Source of the DNA: Vibrio europaeus
GTDB lineage: Bacteria; Pseudomonadota; Gammaproteobacteria; Enterobacterales; Vibrionaceae
Length of the DNA: 64,000 bases
Direction: 5' to 3'
NCBI RefSeq assembly: GCF_001695575.1
Contig: NZ_LUAX01000001.1
Location: 310,001-374,000, forward strand
Position 1 is the first letter of the stretch. Every line of letters begins with the position of its first letter. Position numbers and translations under genes: made by a program. Positions 27,050 through 36,511 of this stretch are shown here, one piece after another. A model generated the notes under the pieces. The model was not told where the DNA came from. It was given only the letters and a program-made list of their open reading frames with translations, and did no database searches.

Positions 27050-28180
27050 ATGGCAGAGTCAGACGGTCAAGAACGCACAGAAGACGCAACGCCCAGACGC
27101 TTGCAACAGGCTCGGGAAAAAGGGCAGGTTGCAAGGTCAAAAGAGTTAGCGTCTGTATCGGTTTTGGTTGTAGGTTCCATCGCCCTTATGTGGTTTGGCG
27201 AGGGGTTAGCTCGTGCTTTGTTCAGCTCAATGAGTCGGCTGTTTACTCTCTCTCGCGATGAAATATTCGACCAAGTTAAGCTGTTTGATATTGCTTTGGG
27301 CTCGTTAGGGAGCTTGCTACTACCCTTGCTGCTTATTCTCGTGACACTGTTTCTTGCGGCATTGATTGGCGCTGCTGGGATTGGTGGAGTGAGCTTTTCA
27401 GCCGAAGCCGCCATGCCTAAATGGTCAAAGATGAACCCGTTAAGTGGCTTAAAGCGTATGGTCGGTTTGCAAAGCTGGGTCGAGCTGATTAAGTCCATTC
27501 TCAAAGTGGCTTTGGTTTCTGGCATGGCGTTCTATTTGATCAGTGCAGCCAAAGAAGATCTATTTCAATTGAGCCTCGATGTTTATCCGCAGAACATTTT
27601 CCACTCGCTCGATATACTGCTCGACTTCATCTTACTGATTAGTTGTACTTTGTTGATAGTCGCTGCAATCGATATTCCGTTTCAGATTTGGCAACACGCC
27701 AATCAACTGAAAATGACGAAGCAAGAAGTTAAAGACGAATACAAAGAGACCGAAGGTAAGCCGGAAGTTAAAGGCCGTATTCGCCAGCTGCAACGTGAGG
27801 CAGCCCAGCGACGTATGATGTCTGAAGTGCCACAAGCCGATGTTATCGTAACCAACCCAGAGCATTTTTCCGTTGCGCTGCGCTACAAGCAAGACACAGA
27901 TCGTGCTCCAATTGTGGTGGCGAAAGGGATTGACCATATGGCACTTAAAATTCGTGAGATTGCTCGCGAGCACGATATCTATGTTGTTCCTGCTCCACCA
28001 CTAGCTCGCGCGCTGTATCATTCGACAGAATTAGAGCAGGAGATCCCAGACGGGTTATTTACCGCTGTCGCGCAGATCCTTGCCTACGTATTCCAGTTAA
28101 AACAATACCGTAAACGCGGTGGTCAAAGACCAAATCTCAAAGCGTCAGAGTTGCCGATTCCACCGGAGTATAGGAAGTAG
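27050..28180 (+). CDS. flhB: Flagellar export switch protein FlhB
   Basis: A 376-residue export-gate protein with four transmembrane helices (about 32-54, 88-115, 145-165, 185-210) and a cytoplasmic autocleavage domain. The cleavage motif reads NPEH with N269, whereas the textbook motif is NPTH; the cleaved N-P bond and the His are kept. Cleavage lets FliK switch the apparatus from rod/hook to filament substrates. GGAGG is 6 bases before the ATG. It is the last gene of the fliK operon. No ordinary terminator follows; a repeat island starts 8 bases after the stop. Confidence 0.97.
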   Translation: MAESDGQERTEDATPRRLQQAREKGQVARSKELASVSVLVVGSIALMWFGEGLARALFSSMSRLFTLSRDEIFDQVKLFDIALGSLGSLLLPLLLILVTLFLAALIGAAGIGGVSFSAEAAMPKWSKMNPLSGLKRMVGLQSWVELIKSILKVALVSGMAFYLISAAKEDLFQLSLDVYPQNIFHSLDILLDFILLISCTLLIVAAIDIPFQIWQHANQLKMTKQEVKDEYKETEGKPEVKGRIRQLQREAAQRRMMSEVPQADVIVTNPEHFSVALRYKQDTDRAPIVVAKGIDHMALKIREIAREHDIYVVPAPPLARALYHSTELEQEIPDGLFTAVAQILAYVFQLKQYRKRGGQRPNLKASELPIPPEYRK

Positions 28181-28188
28181 GGTTAGTG

Positions 28189-28227
28189 CGGAACGGACTA
28201 CGCCCTATGGAACGCTTCGCTTGTGGA
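28189..28227 (+). repeat. Dispersed hairpin repeat, copy A (sense, after flhB)
   Basis: Matches the window's repeat family, consensus GGGAACGGACTTCGTCC followed by TATGGAACGCTTCGCT and a TGGA end. The core here is GGACTACGCCC. It starts 8 bases after the flhB stop, in the same direction as flhB. Confidence 0.75.
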
Positions 28228-28231
28228 TAGC

Positions 28232-28270
28232 TGGAACGGACTGCGTCCCATGGAATGCTTCGCTTGTGGA
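28232..28270 (+). repeat. Dispersed hairpin repeat, copy B
   Basis: Second tandem copy with core GGACTGCGTCC and the same TGGAATGCTTCGCTTGTGGA tail. Confidence 0.75.
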
Positions 28271-28273
28271 AAA

Positions 28274-28297
28274 CGGGATCGGGCTTCGCCCTTCGGG
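28274..28297 (+). repeat. Dispersed hairpin repeat, degenerate copy C
   Basis: A shortened copy, GGGATCGGGCTTCGCCC then TTCGGG; it keeps the hairpin core GGGCTTCGCCC but lacks the usual tail. Confidence 0.5.
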
Positions 28298-28338
28298 AAG
28301 AACAAAGTTGACTCGCTAAGGAATTCAATCAACCTTAG

Positions 28339-28408
28339 TTATCCAGTTATCCAGTTATCCAGTTATCCAGTTATCCAGTTATCCAGTTATCCAGTTATCC
28401 AGTTATCC
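28339..28408. repeat. Tandem 8-bp repeat (TTATCCAG), 8.75 copies
   Basis: Eight perfect head-to-tail copies of TTATCCAG (28339-28402) plus a partial ninth, TTATCC. The array is non-coding, between copies C and D of the dispersed repeat. No variation among units points to recent slippage. Confidence 0.95.
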
Positions 28409-28436
28409 GTAGGACGAAGTCCGTTCCCGAATCCCG
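28409..28436 (-). repeat. Dispersed hairpin repeat, copy D (sense with smrB)
   Basis: Reverse-strand copy, GGGAACGGACTTCGTCCTA, beginning about 8 bases beyond the smrB stop codon and reading in the smrB direction. Confidence 0.75.
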
Positions 28437-28967
28437 TTATTTCTCCGGTATCGACAACAACACCAACAGTGCGCCATCGCCGCCAAATTCTAACGGTGCT
28501 TGGTGGAAAGCCATCACGTCAGGGTGCTGAGCAAGCCAAAGCGGGGCTTTTTGCTTAAGGATATGTTTACCGATGCCATGCTGCACACAAGCACAAGAGA
28601 TTTCATTCTTAATGCAATAGGCGATCATCGCGCCTAGTTCGCGTTTTGCTTCTTGCTGCGTCATGCCGTGCATATCTAAAAACACATCGGGCACGTACAC
28701 ACCACGGCGCAGGCGTTTTACTTCGTACTGGGAAACATCATCACGGGCATAACGTGTTGGGCCATCTTCATTAAGAAGCGGAACAAACTCATCTGAGAAG
28801 TAAAACTCTGTATCGCTTGCTTCACGGGCCGTTCGAGTAATTTCTTTTTGCTTAGTATTTTTTTTTGGTTGCTGGACTATGGTATCCTGTGACAACTTTT
28901 TTACGCCTTGTACTGCATTCCTAAAAAGGGCGAAGTCGTCATCCATATCGGTGTCTTTTTTGCTCAT
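28437..28967 (-). CDS. smrB: Ribosome-rescue endonuclease SmrB
   Basis: A 176-residue protein with a basic/acidic N-terminal extension and a C-terminal Smr domain (about 90-170) holding DMHGMTQQEAK and VQHGIGKHILKQ. SmrB cleaves mRNA between collided ribosomes to start rescue. I chose the start at 28967 (MSKKDTDMDDDFALF), which matches family length; a longer frame to 29027 would add a hydrophobic stretch not expected in SmrB. It is divergent from prmB, 62 bases away, as smrB/prmB are in other gammaproteobacteria. Confidence 0.93.
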   Translation of the reverse strand: MSKKDTDMDDDFALFRNAVQGVKKLSQDTIVQQPKKNTKQKEITRTAREASDTEFYFSDEFVPLLNEDGPTRYARDDVSQYEVKRLRRGVYVPDVFLDMHGMTQQEAKRELGAMIAYCIKNEISCACVQHGIGKHILKQKAPLWLAQHPDVMAFHQAPLEFGGDGALLVLLSIPEK

Positions 28968-29029
28968 GGGACTAATTAGTAAATATATAAATGCAATTAG
29001 CAGTATTGTAGCGCTTTTCGGAGGCAATT

Positions 29030-29962
29030 TTGGATAAGATTTTTGTAGAAGAAGCGGTTTCAGAACTTCACACGCTTCAAGATATGATTCGTTGGACTGT
29101 GAGTCGTTTCAACGCTGCGAACCTTTTTTACGGTCACGGCACTGATAACGCATGGGATGAAGCGGTACAGCTGATTCTTCCAACACTGTACTTGCCAATT
29201 GATGTGCCTCCGCATGTATTGAATTCACGCCTGACAACTAGCGAGCGTATGCGCATTGTTGAGCGTGTAGTGAAGCGCATTAACGAGCGCACTCCAACGG
29301 CTTACCTAACCAACCGCGCTTGGTTCTGTGGGCTAGAGTTCTTTGTTGATGAGCGTGTATTAGTACCGCGTTCTCCAATTGGTGAGATGATCCAAGCAGA
29401 GTTCCAACCTTGGTTAGTTGAAGAGCCAACACGCATTATGGATCTTTGTACCGGTAGTGGTTGTATTGCTATCGCTTGTGCGCACGCTTTCCCTGAAGCG
29501 GAAGTGGATGCGATTGATATCTCAACCGATGCTTTACAAGTTGCTGAGCAGAACGTTCAAGATCATGGTATGGAGCAACAAGTTTTCCCAATCCGTTCTG
29601 ATCTATTCCGTGATCTACCAAAAGAGAAGTACAACCTAATCGTGTCTAATCCACCATATGTGGATGAAGAAGACATGAACAGCCTGCCAGACGAGTTCAC
29701 TCACGAGCCTGAACTAGGCTTGGCGGCGGGTACAGACGGCTTGAAGTTGGTGCGTCGCATTTTAGCTAATGCGCCAGATTACCTAACCGACAGCGGCATT
29801 CTTATCTGTGAAGTGGGTAACTCTATGGTACATATGATGGAGCAATACCCGCATATACCATTCACTTGGATTGAGTTCGAGAACGGTGGTCACGGCGTGT
29901 TTATGCTCACTCGTGAACAGATGTTAGAACACGCAGCAGAGTTTTCTATCTACAAAGACTAA
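29030..29962 (+). CDS. prmB: Ribosomal protein L3 N5-glutamine methyltransferase PrmB
   Basis: A 310-residue S-adenosylmethionine methyltransferase. An N-terminal helical domain (1-100) is followed by the Rossmann domain with motif I ([15 protein letters not shown]) and the substrate motif NPPY at N207 ([11 protein letters not shown]), which holds the glutamine amide. It methylates a glutamine of ribosomal protein L3. The start codon is TTG with a strong GGAGG 6 bases upstream; no ATG fits. A terminator follows. Confidence 0.96.
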   Translation: MDKIFVEEAVSELHTLQDMIRWTVSRFNAANLFYGHGTDNAWDEAVQLILPTLYLPIDVPPHVLNSRLTTSERMRIVERVVKRINERTPTAYLTNRAWFCGLEFFVDERVLVPRSPIGEMIQAEFQPWLVEEPTRIMDLCTGSGCIAIACAHAFPEAEVDAIDISTDALQVAEQNVQDHGMEQQVFPIRSDLFRDLPKEKYNLIVSNPPYVDEEDMNSLPDEFTHEPELGLAAGTDGLKLVRRILANAPDYLTDSGILICEVGNSMVHMMEQYPHIPFTWIEFENGGHGVFMLTREQMLEHAAEFSIYKD

Positions 29963-29987
29963 TGCGTTGAATCGATGATTTAAGCGA

Positions 29988-30018
29988 AACGCCAAGCAGA
30001 GATTGCTTGGCGTTTTTT
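29988..30018 (+). terminator. Rho-independent terminator after prmB
   Basis: AACGCCAAGCA / TGCTTGGCGTT stem with TTTTTT. Confidence 0.92.
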
Positions 30019-30145
30019 ATTGCGGGTTAAAAAGCGAAATAGATCCTTTTTAGGGGTTTACATCAAACCGTAATAAAGCGACTATGAATTTACGAAGAAT
30101 TGAAGTGTAAAGCCCAGTTTACGGGCGCATAGGATTGAGGAAGTA

Positions 30146-31231
30146 ATGGCAGGAAACAGTATCGGACAACATTTCCGAGTAACCACATTCGGGGAAAGTC
30201 ACGGTATCGCACTAGGATGTATCGTCGACGGATGCCCTCCGGGTTTAGAAATCACTGAAGCGGATATTCAAGTTGATTTGGATCGCCGTCGCCCAGGCAC
30301 TTCTCGTTATACCACTCAACGCCGCGAACCGGATGAAGTAAAGATTTTATCTGGCGTATTTGAAGGTAAAACAACGGGTACTTCAATTGGTCTGTTGATC
30401 GAAAACACCGATCAGCGCTCAAAAGACTATTCAGAAATTAAAGACAAGTTCCGTCCGGGTCATGCGGATTATACATACCATCAAAAGTATGGGGTGCGTG
30501 ATTACCGAGGTGGTGGTCGCTCTTCTGCGCGTGAAACCGCAATGCGTGTTGCCGCGGGTTCAGTTGCTAAAAAATATCTTAAGCAAGAATTTGGCGTTGA
30601 AATCCGTGCTTATCTTTCTCAAATGGGTGATGTTTCAATTGAGAAAGTGGATTGGGATGAGATCGAGAACAATGCCTTCTTCTGTCCAGATGCTGACAAG
30701 GTAGACGCATTTGACCAACTTATTCGTGATCTGAAAAAGCAAGGTGATTCTATTGGCGCTAAGCTTCAAGTGGTTGCGACCAATGTCCCTGTAGGTCTTG
30801 GTGAACCAGTATTTGACCGTTTAGATGCAGACATCGCTCATGCACTAATGAGCATCAACGCGGTGAAAGGCGTTGAAATTGGCGACGGATTTGATGTTGT
30901 CAATCAAAAGGGCAGTGAGCACAGAGATGAGCTGACACCAGATGGTTTTTCTAGTAACCATGCCGGTGGCATCTTGGGTGGTATTTCGACGGGTCAGGAT
31001 ATTGTGGCGAATATCGCGCTCAAGCCGACGTCAAGTATTACCGTGCCAGGTGAAACGATCACTAAACAGGGTGAACCAACGCAACTGATTACTAAAGGTC
31101 GTCATGACCCATGTGTAGGTATTCGCGCTGTGCCGATTGCTGAAGCCATGCTCGCGATTGTGGTGCTGGATCATTTGCTGCGTCATCGTGGTCAAAACCA
31201 GGGTGTAACGACCGAGACACCGCATATTTAA
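30146..31231 (+). CDS. aroC: Chorismate synthase
   Basis: A 361-residue FMN-dependent enzyme making chorismate from 5-enolpyruvylshikimate 3-phosphate, the last step of the shikimate pathway. Signatures: [18 protein letters not shown] near the start, [32 protein letters not shown] and the C-terminal [19 protein letters not shown]. Full length. AGGA is 8 bases before the ATG. It is next to prmB, as in many gammaproteobacteria, but each has its own terminator. Confidence 0.98.
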   Translation: MAGNSIGQHFRVTTFGESHGIALGCIVDGCPPGLEITEADIQVDLDRRRPGTSRYTTQRREPDEVKILSGVFEGKTTGTSIGLLIENTDQRSKDYSEIKDKFRPGHADYTYHQKYGVRDYRGGGRSSARETAMRVAAGSVAKKYLKQEFGVEIRAYLSQMGDVSIEKVDWDEIENNAFFCPDADKVDAFDQLIRDLKKQGDSIGAKLQVVATNVPVGLGEPVFDRLDADIAHALMSINAVKGVEIGDGFDVVNQKGSEHRDELTPDGFSSNHAGGILGGISTGQDIVANIALKPTSSITVPGETITKQGEPTQLITKGRHDPCVGIRAVPIAEAMLAIVVLDHLLRHRGQNQGVTTETPHI

Positions 31232-31247
31232 GCGAGTCATTAATTTG

Positions 31248-31281
31248 AAAACGGCCTCCAATTTGGAGGCCGTTTTATTTT
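31248..31281 (+). terminator. Rho-independent terminator after aroC
   Basis: AAAACGGCCTCCAA / TTGGAGGCCGTTTT, a 14-bp stem with a following T-rich run. Confidence 0.92.
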
Positions 31282-31337
31282 TAGTGCCTATGAATTGTTG
31301 AATCTTGTATTTTCTATGTAAATTGTTAATTTTAATG

Positions 31338-31353
31338 TGTGATGTATGTCATA
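31338..31353 (+). promoter_or_regulatory. Possible CRP site upstream of the nucleotidase gene
   Basis: TGTGATGTATGTCATA fits TGTGA-N6-TCACA with one mismatch in the second half-site. It lies 113 bases before the gene, a plausible activator distance. No other support. Confidence 0.4.
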
Positions 31354-31466
31354 AATATTATTGTAATCATAGGGTTAAGTTGTTGTTATACTCGATATTG
31401 ATCACGTTTGATTGGTGAGGTTTGTACTAGTATCCGTTTGGTTTATTAACAACTAGGTGAATACTA

Positions 31467-33371
31467 ATGAACAAGAAGCTGTTATCTTGTGCAATCCCTT
31501 TTTTCCTCTCTTTTCCTACATTCGCCGCTGATGGAGATATCCATCAGGTTACCATTCTAGGTACATCAGATATTCATGGCCATTTTATGCCTTGGGACTA
31601 CGCCGCGGACAAACTCAACATGCGTGGAAGCCTTAGCCAAATCGCGACAAAAGTTAAGGCGATTCGTCAGCAAGAGTCCAATATCATCTTGGTAGATGCG
31701 GGCGATACCATTCAAGGCAACTTTGTCGAGACATTCAAAGACGAGCCTGTAGACCCTATGATGCTTGGCTTCAATGAAATGGATTATGACGTTTGGGTCT
31801 TGGGTAATCATGAATTTGATTTCGGCGTCAATGTGCTCAATCGCTCGCTCAAACAGTTTAAAGGCCAAAGCTTAGCTGGCAACATTAAGCGCCCAGACGG
31901 TAACCGATTCTTACCGGGCTACACGATTATCGAGCGTGGTGGCATAAAAATTGGTGTGATTGGAATGGATACCCCAATGACCGAAGTATTCGCGCAAGGG
32001 ACTAACCGTTTAGATGGCATGACATTTACTAATCCTAGCCTCGAAGTGAAAAAGATCATTAAGAAGCTTGATGATCAAGTCGATGCGCTAGTGCTGGTCG
32101 CGCATATGGGGATTGACAATGAAAATGACATTGCTGATACAGGCGTGACAGATATTGCCAATATCAACCCAGAATTAGATGCGATCGTCGCAGGCCATAT
32201 GCATACACGTATTGATAAAGCGGTCGTCAATGGGGTTATTGTTACAGAGCCAGATAAGTATGGACGTGCGCTTTCTCGTGTTGATCTTCAGTTTGAAGAA
32301 CGCGATGGACAATACACTTTGATCAATAAAGACAGCTTTACTTATAAGATTGATGGCATTGTATCAGACGAAAAAATGGAAGAGTTGTATCAGCCATACC
32401 ACAAGCGTTTAAGAGAGATGGCTAATCGTTCGATCGCCGAGCTAAAAGGTGTTGACCTAGTCCCTGAAAATGAAATTCGCGGAATTCCGCAGGTTCACGT
32501 GCAAGATACCGGGATAAGCGCCTTGTACCAAGAAGCCAGCTTCTATTACTCACCGAAAGCAAATGTGATTGCTCTACAAATTGATAATGATAAAGCGCAG
32601 CTTAATGTCGGGACAATTAAAGCCAAAGACATCGCCTACAACTATCAGTATGCGGGTGGCGAGATTACCGTTTACGAGATGACAGGTAAAGACCTTAAAA
32701 CCTACATGGAGTGGTCAGCAGGGTACTTTAATTCGGTGAAGCCTGGTGACGTGACTTACAGCTTTGACCCGAAGCGTCGCGCATCAAAATACTCGACGAA
32801 CGACTTTTTTGCAGGTGTAACCTATAAGATCGATTTAACCCAACCGAAAGGTCAACGAATCACAGCTCTTAAGTTTGCAGATGGAACCCCTGTTAAAGAT
32901 GATACGGCGATTCGACTAGGTATGAATAGCTATCGTATGGGCCACTTGACCAAGCAAGGTGGAGTACTTGAAGGTCGTGACTTTAAAGTGTTGTCAGATT
33001 CGAAAGCGGTATATGGTGAAGAACAAGGTACGATTCGCAACTTAACCATCCGCTATTTGACTGAACAGAAGAAAGGCCACTACCAAAGCAAGCCGCAAAA
33101 GCGTTGGCAGCTAGTGGGTATGGATGACAGCTATGACAAAGAACGAGAAGTGGTTAAGACTCTGATCAACGAAGGCAAAATATCGGTGCCTAGTAGTGAA
33201 GATGGAAGATATACCAACATTGCTTCAATCAATGTCAAAGGGCTTAAGTTTGCCAATGACCAAGCAACGAAAGAAGCGTTGCAAATTCGTCAAAGCAAGC
33301 TTACTTCAGCCACTGGTCATGAAAAACTGGCTCTAGAGCGAGACATCGCGATAATAGAAGCGATCAACTAA
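31467..33371 (+). CDS. Periplasmic 5'-nucleotidase / 2',3'-cyclic phosphodiesterase family metallophosphoesterase
   Basis: A 634-residue exported enzyme. A signal peptide (1-20, ending FPTFA) precedes a calcineurin-like domain with the dinuclear metal ligands: D35 and H37 in SDIHGH, GDTIQGN, GNHEFDFG and AGHMHT. The C-terminal 5'-nucleotidase domain spans about 340-560. The family (UshA/CpdB/YfkN) hydrolyses nucleotides or 2',3'-cyclic nucleotides to nucleosides and phosphate for uptake. Total length is near that of CpdB (~647), but I cannot separate CpdB-like from UshA-like specificity from motifs alone. AGGTG precedes the ATG. Monocistronic, with a possible CRP site upstream. Confidence 0.88.
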   Translation: MNKKLLSCAIPFFLSFPTFAADGDIHQVTILGTSDIHGHFMPWDYAADKLNMRGSLSQIATKVKAIRQQESNIILVDAGDTIQGNFVETFKDEPVDPMMLGFNEMDYDVWVLGNHEFDFGVNVLNRSLKQFKGQSLAGNIKRPDGNRFLPGYTIIERGGIKIGVIGMDTPMTEVFAQGTNRLDGMTFTNPSLEVKKIIKKLDDQVDALVLVAHMGIDNENDIADTGVTDIANINPELDAIVAGHMHTRIDKAVVNGVIVTEPDKYGRALSRVDLQFEERDGQYTLINKDSFTYKIDGIVSDEKMEELYQPYHKRLREMANRSIAELKGVDLVPENEIRGIPQVHVQDTGISALYQEASFYYSPKANVIALQIDNDKAQLNVGTIKAKDIAYNYQYAGGEITVYEMTGKDLKTYMEWSAGYFNSVKPGDVTYSFDPKRRASKYSTNDFFAGVTYKIDLTQPKGQRITALKFADGTPVKDDTAIRLGMNSYRMGHLTKQGGVLEGRDFKVLSDSKAVYGEEQGTIRNLTIRYLTEQKKGHYQSKPQKRWQLVGMDDSYDKEREVVKTLINEGKISVPSSEDGRYTNIASINVKGLKFANDQATKEALQIRQSKLTSATGHEKLALERDIAIIEAIN

Positions 33372-33376
33372 TTGAA

Positions 33377-33404
33377 ATGGGCTTGGTAATACCAAGCCCA
33401 TTTT
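33377..33404. terminator. Terminator between convergent nucleotidase and DUF885 genes
   Basis: ATGGGCTTGGT / ACCAAGCCCAT stem, with TTTT on the plus side and TTT on the minus side; probably serves both convergent genes. Confidence 0.85.
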
Positions 33405-33410
33405 CTATCT

Positions 33411-35411
33411 TTACTTTTTCGACGCTATCCAGTTATTGATGTTTTCGCGTACCACTTCCATAGGTTGCTGCCCATAGCGCAGTAGCTGATCATGAAACTC
33501 GGCATAGTCGAATTGGTTACCTAGCTCAGCTTGTGCTTTAGCAAGCATCTCTTTGATCACTAAGTAACCTGACTTATAAGAAACGGCTTGGCCCACATAA
33601 GCGGCATAGCGGAAGCTTTCCGATTCGATATCCCCTTCACCAAGCGCAGAGTTAGCTTTCATATAGTCACGCGCTTGCTGAATACTCCAACCTTGGCTGT
33701 GAATGCCTGTATCAATAGCTAAACGCATATTTCGCAGCTGTGCTTCATTGAGGCTGCCAAAGTATTGAAGGGCGTTACACTCTTGTTCATCTTTATAGAT
33801 GCCGCCCTGTAGTTGGCGGTAATCAGCGTTAGCAGTACACATCCCTGCACCGTTGCTAAAGGTCGGTTTACCGTGGCTATCTAACTCACCGTAGATACCC
33901 ATTTCTAGCCCCAACCATTCAGTATAGAGTGCCCAACCTTCACCGTAGGCGGTGTACCAAATATCCTCCATATAGGCGGGTTTATTTGCTGGTGGGTATT
34001 CAAGCGCATAGGCATTTTGGAAATGGTGCCCTGGTGCGGCTTCATGAAGCAGTAGCGTAGAGACATTCCACTTCTGCAGGCTGTAGTCTGGATTAGTGTT
34101 GAGGGTGAAGACATTGTCATCATAGGAGGCGACACCAGCGTATAGCTCATCTTCTGCTGCGGTTGGTTCAATCGAGTAGTCGGTTTTTATCGGTTTGAAA
34201 TAGCCTTGCACGACGTCATTGGCGTTGATTTTGAACAGGTAGTAATCCGTCAATGCCCCTTCACATGCCTTGGGAACAGAGGCATGGCTACATACTTCAC
34301 TGTACTGGTTATCATCGGTTGAGTAGCCATCTCGCCCATAGAAGAACTGTTCACTATTGAGGTATCTGAAAAACTCATCCAGATTAATTTTTCCTGAATC
34401 ATTAGCCAGCTCAAAGGTATGTTTTGCAACCTTGCCTGTGGCTGGGTCTCGATAATCCGCTTCTACGATTGCACCGCGTTTTTTAACTACAAGCTCGGCT
34501 ACGCGAATCATTTCAGCTTTGGCATCCGCAACCAGTAGTTGTCCTAAGCGATGTAATTCTGCAGCGGATTTTCCAGTGGTGCTGTTTCTATCTAAATGCC
34601 ACTGATACCAGCTTTGTCCGTTAGGTAGATCTCCCCAACCGATATTGGTGTCGGTAAGCTGTCCATCGCCACGCGCGCCTTGGGTGTACTGACCGTGAAG
34701 GTAAGCGAGGAGCTTTTGAGTGGCGAGTTGTGCTTTGCCCACTTCTTTTTCGTATTGATGGATAAATTCAGGGTTGTACTCAGGCTGAGTTTTTAGATCC
34801 TTCAATCCGGCTTTGAGGATAGAGAAATCATCATAGCTAATCGCATCGACGCTGCTTTGGTAAAACCTTTCAGCAAGAATTGCGGGTAACTGTATGCCTT
34901 CTAGTTGGCCTTGCTGGTATTGGCTGCGCAGGTTGTTTACCCAAGACGTGTACTCTTGAATCGTTTCGAGTTGATCTTGATAGGTTTTCGAATCATCACC
35001 ATTGGTATCGATCGCAGCACCGGCTTCTTCCGCGTTCCATTGAATGTAGTTGTAGAAGTGGGTAACTGGCGTATCAAGGTTGCCAAAGCGGGCATTAGCA
35101 AAGCTGGCACCACGGATTGCAATGGTGCGATCAAATTGAAACGTGTCGTAGTAAACCTTCTCTTCATCCGATAAGGCGCTGCGGTCAATTTCGAGTAGTT
35201 TACTCAGGTAGAGCCGATCGAGCGTTTGTTTCGCCCCTGCCATTTGATCGTTAACGATGCCAAATTGCGAGTTGTCCAATGACTTAGATTGCGAGCCATA
35301 TTCATCAAGCAGAGCAGAAAGTTGTTGAGAGGCATCCGGTGTGGGTAAAGTGCTACACCCAGATAGGGTAAGCGCCAGTACGGAGAGAGTAAGACCTAGT
35401 CTATTTTTCAT
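33411..35411 (-). CDS. DUF885 family lipoprotein, putative zinc peptidase
   Basis: A 666-residue predicted lipoprotein. The N-terminus has a type II signal with lipobox LSGC (Cys19). The body is the helical DUF885 domain, with the conserved HEAAPGHHFQNAY segment (around residue 450), an HExxPGHxxQ pattern like a zinc-metallopeptidase active site, and a later YGEGWALYTEWLG. DUF885 proteins are related to M3/M32-type peptidases, but substrates are mostly unknown. AGG precedes the ATG. Monocistronic, transcribed toward the nucleotidase gene. The residue after the lipid Cys is Ser, consistent with outer-membrane sorting (inference). Confidence 0.88.
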   Translation of the reverse strand: MKNRLGLTLSVLALTLSGCSTLPTPDASQQLSALLDEYGSQSKSLDNSQFGIVNDQMAGAKQTLDRLYLSKLLEIDRSALSDEEKVYYDTFQFDRTIAIRGASFANARFGNLDTPVTHFYNYIQWNAEEAGAAIDTNGDDSKTYQDQLETIQEYTSWVNNLRSQYQQGQLEGIQLPAILAERFYQSSVDAISYDDFSILKAGLKDLKTQPEYNPEFIHQYEKEVGKAQLATQKLLAYLHGQYTQGARGDGQLTDTNIGWGDLPNGQSWYQWHLDRNSTTGKSAAELHRLGQLLVADAKAEMIRVAELVVKKRGAIVEADYRDPATGKVAKHTFELANDSGKINLDEFFRYLNSEQFFYGRDGYSTDDNQYSEVCSHASVPKACEGALTDYYLFKINANDVVQGYFKPIKTDYSIEPTAAEDELYAGVASYDDNVFTLNTNPDYSLQKWNVSTLLLHEAAPGHHFQNAYALEYPPANKPAYMEDIWYTAYGEGWALYTEWLGLEMGIYGELDSHGKPTFSNGAGMCTANADYRQLQGGIYKDEQECNALQYFGSLNEAQLRNMRLAIDTGIHSQGWSIQQARDYMKANSALGEGDIESESFRYAAYVGQAVSYKSGYLVIKEMLAKAQAELGNQFDYAEFHDQLLRYGQQPMEVVRENINNWIASKK

Positions 35412-35635
35412 TGTTAGACCTTTTTGCTTATTAATTTTAGTAGGAGTAAAAAGGAAAGGTCTGGGTTGGATGGACTAATGCCTGAACTTTCCTTGTTGGC
35501 GATAAGGGTAAGATAAATGGCTCGCTAGGATTGTGCAAAAGGTCACAGGATTAACTTACTGATAACTAACCACTTGTGTACGGCAATTTGAAAGTTCGCG
35601 GTTATGTAAGCGGTGGGTAAAGAGATGAGTCAATA

Positions 35636-35660
35636 TAAAAACGCCCTGTAAAACAGGGCG
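35636..35660 (-). terminator. Rho-independent terminator of the TRIC-family gene
   Basis: CGCCCTGT / ACAGGGCG stem; read on the minus strand it is followed by TTTTT, 10 bases after the gene. Confidence 0.9.
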
Positions 35661-35669
35661 AATGCGAGA

Positions 35670-36293
35670 TTAGTGTAGTGGACCTTCGGTTTCGAGATGA
35701 AATGACGGCAGTCGCCACTTGAAGCGAACCGCTGCCATACGCAGCAGGTAACCGACTATCAGGGTCGAAATCGTTGCTGTCACATCACTAACCCCAAACT
35801 CTAGCTGAAGTAGGTACATCCCCGACGCGATAAGTGCTACCGAGGCATACAGTTCTTCATGAAGCACCAACGGCGTTTGACGACAGATTAAATCTCGCAA
35901 TAAGCCGCCGAAGACACCAGTCACTAATGCTGACACCATACAGATTAGTACGTGGTGTCCCATGCCCATTGCGACTTTGGTACCGATAATACTAAATACA
36001 ATAAGACCCAAGGCATCTAATCGAATGAATAAGCCTTTTAGTTTAAGGACCCACTTTGCTAAACCTGTAGTCAGTACACCTGCCACACAGGTAATGGCAA
36101 GAAACTCTGGATTTTTAACCCAACCAAGTGGGTAGTGACCCAGTAGAATGTCACGAACTGTACCGCCACCAATTGCCGTTGCGCTGGCAACAAGCATGAC
36201 ACCAAACCAATCCATTTTGCGCCTGCCAGCACTCAAAGCACCTGTCATTGCTTCCGCAGTAATACCGATAATATATAAAACACTTAGCAGCAT
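35670..36293 (-). CDS. TRIC cation channel family membrane protein (YadS-like, UPF0126)
   Basis: A 207-residue protein with about seven hydrophobic helices and the internal duplication of UPF0126/TRIC proteins: each half carries a glycine-rich pair, GGGTVRDILLG and GGLLRDLICR. Bacterial homologues form trimeric cation channels; others have been linked to glycine transport, so the substrate is open. Monocistronic with its own terminator, and divergent from epmC. Confidence 0.9.
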   Translation of the reverse strand: MLLSVLYIIGITAEAMTGALSAGRRKMDWFGVMLVASATAIGGGTVRDILLGHYPLGWVKNPEFLAITCVAGVLTTGLAKWVLKLKGLFIRLDALGLIVFSIIGTKVAMGMGHHVLICMVSALVTGVFGGLLRDLICRQTPLVLHEELYASVALIASGMYLLQLEFGVSDVTATISTLIVGYLLRMAAVRFKWRLPSFHLETEGPLH

Positions 36294-36511
36294 GGAGAAT
36301 TCTCAATAAATGGCCAAAAAGTTAGGCAGATCACATAAAATTAAGGCGTGAGTGTAGTGGGAAATGTGATCTGTGACGAATGAGATTTTGTTGGTGTGAA
36401 ATGGGTTTTCAGATAACTATTTCTAATACCAACACATAAGATGTGGATTTGCATTTAGCGTTAAAAATGCGAGAATGCTGGCCGCAGTATGTAAACGCCC
36501 ACAGTCGAGCT

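Noticed and set aside
28339..28408. TTATCCAG array as a CRISPR or iteron origin
   Set aside because: There are no spacers between units, so not CRISPR; no replication gene or DnaA boxes nearby. TTATCCA partly resembles a DnaA box (TTATCCACA) but lacks the last bases, and chromosomal context gives no support.
28223..28558. Plus-strand 111-codon frame through the repeat island
   Set aside because: It consists of translated hairpin and TTATCCAG repeats and runs into smrB on the other strand; not a real gene.
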